A program made the translations under genes and the position numbers. Below are positions 36,645-44,165 of a stretch of DNA of 64,000 nt, one piece after another. The stretch is from Actinomyces bovis (GTDB taxonomy: Bacteria > Actinomycetota > Actinomycetes > Actinomycetales > Actinomycetaceae). The stretch is taken from contig NZ_UAPQ01000001.1 of the NCBI RefSeq assembly GCF_900444995.1, positions 372,001 to 436,000 of the forward strand, written 5' to 3'. Under the pieces are notes generated by a model that was not told the DNA's origin, made no database searches, and saw nothing but the letters and a program-made list of their open reading frames with translations. Position 1 is the first letter of the stretch. The number at the start of each line of letters is the position of its first letter.

Positions 36645-38012
36645 TCATCGAGCCACCGTCCCTCCTGCAAGCTCACGCAAGCGCTTAAAAACCGCGCCAC
36701 CACTAGCTCGTGAGCCGTCGTGCTCGTACTCGCTAGTGACCCAGGTGCGCAGACCGGGGATCAGCGCGGCAGTGGACATGGAAGTAGTGAAGGGCACGTA
36801 GACATCGTTGATATAGACAGCCGCAGCGCCAGGGGTGGTAGTGCCGGTTAAAGCAGACTCGTCGTAGAGCCGGGGCCATTCGACCTCCGCCAAGAGCTCG
36901 GCTACCGGCAGCCAGGGACGCAGAGCTGAGTCTTCTTCCAGGCAGGCGCGGCTGAGGTGTTCACCGGAGAGGAGCGTTGGGTCGTCGTCGAAGACGGTTG
37001 GCCGTGTGCGTTCTGCGGCCCAGTGGGTGCTGCCGCCGTCGGCCCAACAGGACTCGTGAATGACGGCGTAGAGCGGGTTGCGTGGGTTGAAGGCGAGGCA
37101 GGCGGCTAGGTCGGTGCGGAAGGCCCAGGTGTGGGGGTCGCGCTCTAGCAGGTGGCGGAGGGTATCCATGCCGCCGGAGGCCCCCAGGAGGGAGCCGAGG
37201 CTGCGCAGGCGCTGCGGGCCGACGGCGTCGCCGTTGGTGGTGTGCAGTTCGCCCCGCTTGGCGCGTTCCATAAGGGCGGCTAGGCGGTCGCGGTCCTGTG
37301 GGTAGCGGCGGTAGTGCTCGGCGGAGCGGGCGGCCATGCGCGCCCAGGTGAGTTCGTAGACCTGATCGATGCTGGCGCCGACTGCCGGCAGGCCGCCGGT
37401 GAGATAAGCAGTTTCGACGGCGTCGGCGTGGGTGGAGAGGTAACGGGTGACGCAGAAGCCACCGAATGACTGTCCCAGCAAACTCCAACGCTCAATGCCA
37501 AGGGCTTTGCGCAGGTCCTCACAGTCCTCAACGATCTCGTCTGCCCGGAAGTGGGTGAGCAGGCGCGCTGTTCCGGCGGCGTTGCCACCGGCGTCAGGAC
37601 GGTCTACAGGAGTGGAGCGTCCGGTGCCGCGCTGGTCCAAGAGGATGACGCGGTGATGTTCCAGGATGGCACCCAGCCAGCCCAGGCCCGCGTCCGCGCT
37701 GGGGCGAGGGGACTCGCAGCCCGGGCCGCCTTGGAGGAAAAGGAGTGGAGGCTTGGCCAGGGGGTCGTTCTGGCCGCCCGCTTCGGCCAGGGTGATTTCG
37801 CGGGCATAGACGGTGATGGTGGGGCTGCCGTCCGGAAGGGTGTCCCGATTGCCGGAGCGGTCCAGGGGAACGGTCAGGTGCAGGTCGCGACTGAGCAGCC
37901 CAGCAGTGGCCTTAGACCATGGGCTGGCATGGAGGGAAGGCTTAGCGCGGGTTGCTGACACGCTGAGCGTTACTGCCTCAGTGGCTGCGGCGACGGTTGC
38001 ACTGTCAATCAC
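36645..38012 (-). CDS. Alpha/beta hydrolase, S33 (proline iminopeptidase-like) family
   Basis: The protein has the S33 hallmarks FLQGGPGCESPRP (oxyanion loop), LLDQRGTGRSTPV and the nucleophile elbow GQSFGGF. It has a long cap region and a C-terminal catalytic His in EYEHDGSRASG. This fits the proline iminopeptidase/tripeptidyl peptidase group that trims peptides. Two starts are possible: an ATG at 38030 or the GTG at 38012. I chose the GTG because TAAGCT ends seven nt before it, giving a leaderless start, while the ATG has no ribosome site. A perfect 16-bp palindrome covers that -10. Confidence 0.85.
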   Translation of the reverse strand: MIDSATVAAATEAVTLSVSATRAKPSLHASPWSKATAGLLSRDLHLTVPLDRSGNRDTLPDGSPTITVYAREITLAEAGGQNDPLAKPPLLFLQGGPGCESPRPSADAGLGWLGAILEHHRVILLDQRGTGRSTPVDRPDAGGNAAGTARLLTHFRADEIVEDCEDLRKALGIERWSLLGQSFGGFCVTRYLSTHADAVETAYLTGGLPAVGASIDQVYELTWARMAARSAEHYRRYPQDRDRLAALMERAKRGELHTTNGDAVGPQRLRSLGSLLGASGGMDTLRHLLERDPHTWAFRTDLAACLAFNPRNPLYAVIHESCWADGGSTHWAAERTRPTVFDDDPTLLSGEHLSRACLEEDSALRPWLPVAELLAEVEWPRLYDESALTGTTTPGAAAVYINDVYVPFTTSMSTAALIPGLRTWVTSEYEHDGSRASGGAVFKRLRELAGGTVAR

Positions 38013-38013
38013 G

Positions 38014-38029
38014 TGTCTAAGCTTAGACA
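38014..38029 (-). promoter_or_regulatory. Perfect 16-bp palindrome over the S33 hydrolase promoter
   Basis: TGTCTAAGCTTAGACA is its own reverse complement and includes the TAAGCT that would be the -10 of the hydrolase. Its size and position suit a dimeric repressor. Confidence 0.45.
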
Positions 38030-38144
38030 TATCCGCGCCCACTGGCCGCCGCACCGCCCAAAGTGGCGTTCTTTCAACGCTGCTGCGGCGCCACCACCGC
38101 CCTATGGGGGCGAATACGCCAGCTTTAGATGTGGGCAGCCGGAC

Positions 38145-39095
38145 TCAATGCGCTTGGCAACGCGGGCACCAGAACAGGGTCCGCCCAGCCAACTCAGCAC
38201 GCTGCACTCGCGCCCCACATTTGAGGCAGGGCCGCCCGTCGCGGTGGTACACGTACCAGCGCCCGGCTTCCTGATCTTCTGCAGGCAAGGGGTCAGGCAT
38301 ATCTGCCGCGTCCACGGTGGTGATTAGCCCGGTCTCCACCCCGTGCTCCATTAGCGGCACCAGGTCATCCCAAATCTGGCGCAGTCGCCGTTCACTGACC
38401 GCATTGCCGTGCCGGAAGGGATTTACACCACAGCGCAGCAGCGTCTCAGCCCGATAGATATTGCCTGCCCCGGCTAGCACAGACTGGTCCATGAGCAACT
38501 CGCCAATGCTGCGACGCCGTCGCCGCACATTGGCCACGAACACTTCTCGGTCACCGTCGCGGCGCAGCGGGTCCGGTCCCAGGCGACGGCGCACAGCGTC
38601 CACACCGGCAGCGTCAAGCAGCTCACAGGCGGCAGGACCGGTCAGGTCGGCGCAGCCATGCTCACCCACTAGTCGCAATCGCACAGTGCCGCGCGGCGCA
38701 GGAGCCTGCCACTCGCCGACCTCTGGCGCCCCTGAGCTGGCCTCGGCGCCGCCAGGCAAGGCTTGCTCGCCGCGTTCTCCTACCCGACGCCGGGGCGCCC
38801 CGATGGCATGCGGGGCAATGAAAGCGGCGTCGCCGTCAAAAGTCCAGGAGCCATATAGCCCCAGGTGGATGCGCAGCCAAAGCACCGCTGGGTCCGCAAC
38901 CGGCATATCCGCCGCCGGACCGAAGGGCACAAACAGGTGCTTTCCATGCGCGCGGGCATCGAGCAGCACCTGCCCATTAAGCCGCGCGGCGCCCTCAGCA
39001 AAACGCCCCTGCGGCGAGCTAGCGCGCAGCCTTTGCCCGCCCCATAGCTCCCGGAGGGCCCCCGCGAGCCGGTGGATGGTGTGACCTTCTGGCAA
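38145..39095 (-). CDS. Fpg/Nei family DNA glycosylase (actinobacterial Nei2-like)
   Basis: This enzyme removes oxidised bases. It begins MPEGHTIHR with the catalytic Pro2-Glu3, has the Lys-containing strand HGKHLFVPF, the H2TH region MDQSVLAGAGNIYRAE, and a C-terminal zinc finger with four Cys (CLKCG ... CPRC). The MPEGHT rather than MPELPE start marks the Nei/Nei2 branch. An unusual Glu/Gly/Ala-rich insert sits around residues 105-135. The start is a TTG at 39095, three nt after the rpiB stop. Confidence 0.92.
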   Translation of the reverse strand: MPEGHTIHRLAGALRELWGGQRLRASSPQGRFAEGAARLNGQVLLDARAHGKHLFVPFGPAADMPVADPAVLWLRIHLGLYGSWTFDGDAAFIAPHAIGAPRRRVGERGEQALPGGAEASSGAPEVGEWQAPAPRGTVRLRLVGEHGCADLTGPAACELLDAAGVDAVRRRLGPDPLRRDGDREVFVANVRRRRRSIGELLMDQSVLAGAGNIYRAETLLRCGVNPFRHGNAVSERRLRQIWDDLVPLMEHGVETGLITTVDAADMPDPLPAEDQEAGRWYVYHRDGRPCLKCGARVQRAELAGRTLFWCPRCQAH

Positions 39096-39098
39096 GGC

Positions 39099-39551
39099 TC
39101 AGTCGCGCTCCGCCTCGAAGGCGCTGATCTGCCCAATGCGGCGCAGGTGCCGCTCGTCGCCACTAAAGGGCTCGGCAATGAATACGTCCACCAGCTGGAA
39201 GCAGTAGCTGAGTTCATGCTGGCGGAAGCCGATGGAGATGATATTGGCGTTGTTGTGCTCGCGGGCTAGGCGCGCGGTCTCCTCGTTCCAGACCAGGGCT
39301 GCGCGCACGCCGTCGACCTTATTGGCGGCGATCTGCTCACCGTTGCCGGAGCCACCAATCACCACGCCCAGGCTGCCCGGGTCAGCCACCACTGCCTGAC
39401 CGCAGTCGATACAGAAAGCAGGGTAGTCGTCGAGGGCGTCGTACTCGTGGGCGCCGTGGTCAATAACCTCATGCCCGGCGGCCCGCAGGTGCTCGGCAAG
39501 GCGGTTCTTTAGTTCGAATCCAGCGTGGTCTGTGGCGATATGGATGCGCAT
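39099..39551 (-). CDS. rpiB: Ribose-5-phosphate isomerase B
   Basis: RpiB interconverts ribose-5-phosphate and ribulose-5-phosphate. The product starts MRIHIATDHAGFELKN, with an active-site Cys in the DYPAFCIDCG segment, the phosphate loop GGSGNGEQIAANK, and WNEETARLAREHNNANI. It has 150 residues. The frame opens further upstream, but MRIHIATDHAG is the family start. CACAAT ends six nt before the ATG, suggesting a leaderless mRNA. It is followed by the Nei2-like gene. Confidence 0.95.
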   Translation of the reverse strand: MRIHIATDHAGFELKNRLAEHLRAAGHEVIDHGAHEYDALDDYPAFCIDCGQAVVADPGSLGVVIGGSGNGEQIAANKVDGVRAALVWNEETARLAREHNNANIISIGFRQHELSYCFQLVDVFIAEPFSGDERHLRRIGQISAFEAERD

Positions 39552-39604
39552 GGCCTGATTGTGCCGTACCGCCGCAGTGGCACCCAAGTGGCTTCGGTTA
39601 GCGT

Positions 39605-41728
39605 ATGCCCATGACTGTTCCTAGCCCTTCCGCTGCTTCCCCCAAACCATCTGCCCCGGTCCTGGCCGGAGTCCTGGAGACCGCCGCACAGGACCCCTCC
39701 GTGCGCCCACAAGATGATCTATTCCGGCATGTCAACGGCGCCTGGTTGGCGACGGCAAAGATCCCCGCTGACCGGCCCGCCACTGGTTCCTTCACGGACC
39801 TGCGTGACGCGGCAGAACTGGCCTGCCGCAGCATCGTAGAGGAATGCGCGCAGCAGGTAAGCGACGGCGTCGCAGCGCTGGACAGTGATGCCGGAAAGAT
39901 TGGGGCACTGTATGCCGCCTTCATGGATGAGGAGCGGGCCGAGGCCCTGGGCGCCGCCCCGCTGCAGCCTGAACTGGCTCCGGTGCTGGAGGCTGCTTCC
40001 AAGGAAGAGCTGGCGCAGCTATTAGGTGCCCGGGTGGGCATTGGTTTCACGGGCCCGATCGGTGTGGGCGTGGAGGTGGATCTGAACGATCCGGACCGCT
40101 ACACCACTTGGATGGGCCAGGCGGGCTTGGCACTGCCGGATGAGTCCTATTACCGGGAGGAATCGCAGGCGGAACTGCGTGAGGCCTACGTGGCGCATAT
40201 CGCCGCGATGCTGCGCCTTGCGAAAGTGGTTGACGCCTTGGCTTCTGGTGAGGCCGACGACGTCGACGCGGCCACCGCGGTGGCGCAGCGCATCATGGCG
40301 GTGGAGACGGCGTTGGCGGCGGGGCACTGGGACCGAGTGCGGCTGCGTGACATTGAGCAGATGAACAACCCCATGACCTGGGCCGAGGCCACTGCCTCCG
40401 GCTTCCCCTGGGCGCAGTGGCGCTCCGGCGTGGAGGAGGCCGCGCGGGCAGCAGGCACCGGCAGGGGCGTCTTCCTTGACGAGTTGATCGTGGGTCAGCC
40501 TGACTACCTGGAGCACATGTCCCAGGTGTGGGAGGAGACCAGGCTGGAGGATCTGCGGGCTTGGGCGGTCTGGCATGTGGTGCACGGTCGGGCAACTTTG
40601 CTCTCCCGGGCTTTCGTGGAGGAGAACTTCGCCTTCTACGGCAAGCGGCTGCAGGGCACCGACGAGCTGCGGCCGCGTTGGAAGCGGGGCGTTGGGCTGG
40701 TGGAGTCCTGCCTGGGCGAGGCCGTGGGACGGATCTACGTGGAGCGGCATTTCCCGGCTTCGCACAAGCAGGCGATGGAGGCCCTGGTGGCAGACCTGCT
40801 TGAGGCTTATCGCCAGTCGATCAGTGAGTTGGAGTGGATGAGCGCGGCCACGCGGGCGCGGGCGCTGGAGAAGCTGTCCATGTTCACGCCCAAAATAGGT
40901 TACCCGCAGCGCTTCCGGGACTATTCAGCGGTGAAGGTGACGCCGGGTGACCTCTTGGCGAGCGTCCACAGTGTGGAGGCGGCGGAGCTGGCGCGTGAGC
41001 TGGGGCGTCTGGGAGGTCCGGTGGATCGCGATGAGTGGCATATGACGCCGCAAACGGTGAATGCCTACTACAACCCGACCATGAATGAGATCGTCTTTCC
41101 GGCGGCCATTTTGCAGCCGCCTTTCTTCTCTCCGGAGGCTGACGACGCCGTCAACTACGCGGGTATCGGGGCGGTGATCGGGCACGAGATTGGGCACGGT
41201 TTTGATGACCAAGGTTCCACTTTTGACGGCACCGGCAAGGTGACTGACTGGTGGACCGAGGCCGACCGTGAGGCTTTTAAGTCTCGGACTCAGGCGCTGA
41301 TCGCGCAGTACGACGCCTATGTACCTGCTGCGTTGGCAGCCCGGGCGGCTGCGGCTGGTGAGGAGGCGCCGCATGTCAATGGCTCTTTGACTATTGGGGA
41401 GAACATCGGGGACTTGGGCGGTTTGGGGATCGCCTTGAAGGCTTACCGGCTGGCGCTGGCCCGGGCGGGTATCGACGATGTGGCGGCGGTGCCAGCGGTG
41501 GATGGACTGAGCGCGCTGCAGCGCTTCTTCTTCTCCTGGGCAAGGATCTGGCGTGGAAAGAACCGGGACGACTACGCAGAGTTGCTGTTGACGGTCGATC
41601 CGCACTCCCCCGCTGAGTTCCGCTGCAATGGGATCGTGCGGAACGTGGATGCCTTTTATGAGGCCTTCGAGCTGGTTCCCGGGGATGCGCTTTGGTTAGC
41701 TCCGCAGGAGCGCGTCACGATCTGGTGA
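39605..41728 (+). CDS. M13 family zinc metallopeptidase (PepO-like)
   Basis: This neprilysin-family endopeptidase has the zinc motif HEIGH in GAVIGHEIGHGFDDQG at about residue 526, the third ligand Glu in GENIGDLGGLGIA, and the substrate-binding motif VNAYYNPTMNEIVFPA. The C-terminal Trp is conserved. It has 707 residues with no signal peptide, so it is probably intracellular. Starts are possible at 39605 and 39611; TAGCGT ends six nt before the second, which would fit a leaderless start there. It is divergent from rpiB. Confidence 0.94.
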   Translation: MPMTVPSPSAASPKPSAPVLAGVLETAAQDPSVRPQDDLFRHVNGAWLATAKIPADRPATGSFTDLRDAAELACRSIVEECAQQVSDGVAALDSDAGKIGALYAAFMDEERAEALGAAPLQPELAPVLEAASKEELAQLLGARVGIGFTGPIGVGVEVDLNDPDRYTTWMGQAGLALPDESYYREESQAELREAYVAHIAAMLRLAKVVDALASGEADDVDAATAVAQRIMAVETALAAGHWDRVRLRDIEQMNNPMTWAEATASGFPWAQWRSGVEEAARAAGTGRGVFLDELIVGQPDYLEHMSQVWEETRLEDLRAWAVWHVVHGRATLLSRAFVEENFAFYGKRLQGTDELRPRWKRGVGLVESCLGEAVGRIYVERHFPASHKQAMEALVADLLEAYRQSISELEWMSAATRARALEKLSMFTPKIGYPQRFRDYSAVKVTPGDLLASVHSVEAAELARELGRLGGPVDRDEWHMTPQTVNAYYNPTMNEIVFPAAILQPPFFSPEADDAVNYAGIGAVIGHEIGHGFDDQGSTFDGTGKVTDWWTEADREAFKSRTQALIAQYDAYVPAALAARAAAAGEEAPHVNGSLTIGENIGDLGGLGIALKAYRLALARAGIDDVAAVPAVDGLSALQRFFFSWARIWRGKNRDDYAELLLTVDPHSPAEFRCNGIVRNVDAFYEAFELVPGDALWLAPQERVTIW

Positions 41729-41740
41729 GGCACTGCCGAG

Positions 41741-41784
41741 CTGGTGGGGGGTGGGGATAAGTCCCCACCCCCCACCAGTTTTTC
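41741..41784 (+). terminator. Strong terminator after the M13 peptidase gene
   Basis: CTGGTGGGGGGTGGGGA pairs with TCCCCACCCCCCACCAG (17-bp perfect stem, 4-nt loop) and is followed by TTTTTC. Confidence 0.93.
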
Positions 41785-41993
41785 TATAGAAATATGCACC
41801 TCAGTTGTGAGTTTCCCACAAATCGAGGCGACACCTGTTACGTCTGTGACTGATGTGACCTGAGCGATTCTTAACAACCTACTTAGCAGCGATCCAGAGT
41901 CAAAAGCAACACTTGTATCCGAATTGTGACTAGGAAAGAATTGCGGGGTCAAAGGCATCCCAAGCCTTCCCTGATGAAAACCTGGAGGACAAT
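41785..41993 (+). promoter_or_regulatory. Untranslated leader and promoter region of the surface protein gene
   Basis: This region is AT-richer than its surroundings. TTGTAT at about 41912 and AAGAAT at about 41935 are 17 bp apart and may be the promoter. CTGGAGGACAAT before the ATG is a strong ribosome site. Confidence 0.4.
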
Positions 41994-42941
41994 ATGCGTC
42001 TTGGACGCCCCCTCGCTCTGACCGCCGCTGCCGTACTCGCTCTCGGCATCGCCGCCCCTGCTGCTGCTGAGGGCAGCAACACCGCCGCTGAGAACAGCAA
42101 AGTCACCGTCACCATCGACGCCGTTGGCAATGTCTCGCCTACCGGCACCCACACCTTCACCGGCGCGGGCTGCATTAAGGACGGCAAGCCTGGCACCATT
42201 TTGCTCGCCATTGGCCCCAACGAGGATCACCTTGCTCCCGGCGGTCAGGCCATGGCCGACGCTGAGGGCAAGTGGAGTGTAGCCGCGGACATGACCAAGG
42301 CTGTCAATGAGTCCAAGGGTGACGCTAAGACTGACCCGTGGTACGTATTCGCGCAGTGCATGTTCTACGGCGGTCAGAAGTCTGACGTTGAGGCCGCTGC
42401 TTTCGTCCTGACCCCGATTGGCGGCACGGTGCAGGCCACCGGCGAGGGTGCTTACACGAACTTCGAGGTCAACGCGACCGGCTTCAACCCCAACACTCAG
42501 GTCACCTTGGCCTTCTTCCCCTCTGACAAGGACGGCAAGGTCGCCAAGGACGCGACCGGCATCGAGGTTGGCAAGGCTACCTCTGACGCAAATGGTGCCG
42601 TTGCCACCAACGTTGGCGCCCCGACTGCTATGGCGGATGGCTACTACGTGCTGAAGATCAGTGGATCCAACGGCGAGGGCGCATTCTTCGACAGCGTTTT
42701 CAAGGCTGAGGGCAACCAGTTCGTCAGTGCTACGAAGGCTGGCAGCACCACCACCCCCGCCCCGGCTCCGTCCGAGGCTCCCAAGCCCCTGCCCCAGGAG
42801 CAGGCTCCGGCCAAGAACGCCGCCCAGATCACTCCCAAGAAGGAGCTGGCCAAGACCGGTATCGAGGCTCCCGCCCTGGCAATCTTCGCCCTGGGCCTGA
42901 CCGGAGTTGGCGCCGTCGCCCTCAAGCGTCGCCACGCCTGA
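41994..42941 (+). CDS. LAXTG-anchored surface protein (sortase E-type substrate)
   Basis: The protein has an N-terminal signal peptide (MRLGRPLALTAAAVLALGI, cut near AAAEG), a ~230-residue extracellular part, a Thr/Pro/Ala/Glu-rich linker near 245-280 and a C-terminal sorting signal: LAKTG at 285-289, a hydrophobic stretch and KRRHA. LAXTG is the motif of class E sortases, common in high-GC actinobacteria. Two Cys (GAGCIKDG and FAQCMFYGG) could form a disulfide. I recognise no named adhesin. No sortase gene is in the window. The LCP ligase gene follows directly. Confidence 0.85.
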   Translation: MRLGRPLALTAAAVLALGIAAPAAAEGSNTAAENSKVTVTIDAVGNVSPTGTHTFTGAGCIKDGKPGTILLAIGPNEDHLAPGGQAMADAEGKWSVAADMTKAVNESKGDAKTDPWYVFAQCMFYGGQKSDVEAAAFVLTPIGGTVQATGEGAYTNFEVNATGFNPNTQVTLAFFPSDKDGKVAKDATGIEVGKATSDANGAVATNVGAPTAMADGYYVLKISGSNGEGAFFDSVFKAEGNQFVSATKAGSTTTPAPAPSEAPKPLPQEQAPAKNAAQITPKKELAKTGIEAPALAIFALGLTGVGAVALKRRHA

Positions 42942-42959
42942 TCCCTACACTAATGGCCT

Positions 42960-44006
42960 GTGAAGGAAGAAGAATCCGCCACTGAGGCCACCGACGCCCC
43001 CACCCGGGTGCAAGCCGCCAAGCCTGGCGTTCGCACCCGGGTGGGGGCGTTCTACCGCAAACACCGCATCCTGAGCACGCTCTGCACCATCCTGGTCCTG
43101 GCTCTGCTCGCAGCAGGCGTGGACTTCGGGGTGCTAATGGCCCGCCCCGAGCGCTTTAATCTTCAGCCCCCCACGGTCACCGGCAGTGCCCCGGAGACCT
43201 GGCTCGTGGTCGGCACAGACTCGCGCGAGCACATTCCTGGTGACCAAGGCCCCTTCGGCACTGTGGAACAGGCGGGGGAAGGCAGCCGCGCCGACGTCAT
43301 CGCCCTGCTGCGATTCCAAGACGGCAAACTCTCAGTTGCCCTGTTACCCAGAGACCTCACCATTGGCGCCAACTTCCTTGAACAAGAACGCCTAACCACG
43401 AGTTACCTCCAAGGCCCACAGCACACCGCCGACCTGCTCTGCGCCAACCTGGGCGTGCCCATCAGTCACCTAATCAGCGTGAATATGGCCCAGTTTGCCA
43501 AGATCATCGACTCCCTAGGCGGAGTGGACCTTGATATCCCCGAACCCGTGCGCGACGCCTACACCGGACTCAACCTCGAACAAGCAGGCCCAGCCCACCT
43601 TGACGGCGTCACCGCCCTAGCCCTGGTCCGCTCCCGGCACCCAGAAGTGCTACGCGATGGCACCTGGGTAGCTTTGTCTGAGGAGGAAGGCGCCAAACGG
43701 CGTACCCAATCCGGCGGTACGGTTATGCGTCAGGCGATGACGGCGGCCCGCAACAAAGCTAAGTCCCCCCTTGCCGCCCACTCCTTAGCCCACCAAATCG
43801 CAGGAAACACAGGTTTAGACGAAGACCTGGGCCTGCTGGAGCTGCTGCGGCTCGCACGCGCGGCCTCCGCCAGCGAGCAGGTCGATGTCGTCGATGTGCC
43901 TGGCCCCATCGTCAACAACACCTTCATCGCCCTGCCCACCGAAGACACCTACCGCGTCCTCAGCGAGCTCGGTTACACCAAAGGTACTTGCACTCCAGCA
44001 AGCTGA
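42960..44006 (+). CDS. LytR-CpsA-Psr (LCP) family cell wall ligase
   Basis: LCP enzymes attach teichoic acids, capsule or arabinogalactan-type glycans to peptidoglycan. The protein has a cytoplasmic tail, one membrane segment at about residues 38-62, and an extracellular LCP domain with VGTDSRE, RADVIALLRF, LLPRDLTIG and LVRSRH (the Asp and Arg residues that hold the pyrophosphate-lipid). The C-terminal LytR_C domain is absent. The GTG start has no ribosome site; TACACT ends eight nt before it, so the mRNA may be leaderless. Confidence 0.9.
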   Translation: MKEEESATEATDAPTRVQAAKPGVRTRVGAFYRKHRILSTLCTILVLALLAAGVDFGVLMARPERFNLQPPTVTGSAPETWLVVGTDSREHIPGDQGPFGTVEQAGEGSRADVIALLRFQDGKLSVALLPRDLTIGANFLEQERLTTSYLQGPQHTADLLCANLGVPISHLISVNMAQFAKIIDSLGGVDLDIPEPVRDAYTGLNLEQAGPAHLDGVTALALVRSRHPEVLRDGTWVALSEEEGAKRRTQSGGTVMRQAMTAARNKAKSPLAAHSLAHQIAGNTGLDEDLGLLELLRLARAASASEQVDVVDVPGPIVNNTFIALPTEDTYRVLSELGYTKGTCTPAS

Positions 44007-44165
44007 GCGACGCCGCCTTCCCCTGCACCTAAGCGCCCACGTTTTGGCACTGCCAGCCCTGGTGAGAAGATGGCGCCAGTTCTCCGACCTCGGCGCTGCG
44101 ACGCCCCGGAACGGACCGCGGTGGACTTCCGCCCCCGCCAACCTCGAAAACTAAAAGGAGCTCAG

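Noticed and set aside
42418-42925. Overlapping frames inside the LAXTG protein gene
   Set aside because: They are Arg/Pro/Ser-rich shadows in alternative frames of a well-supported secreted protein.
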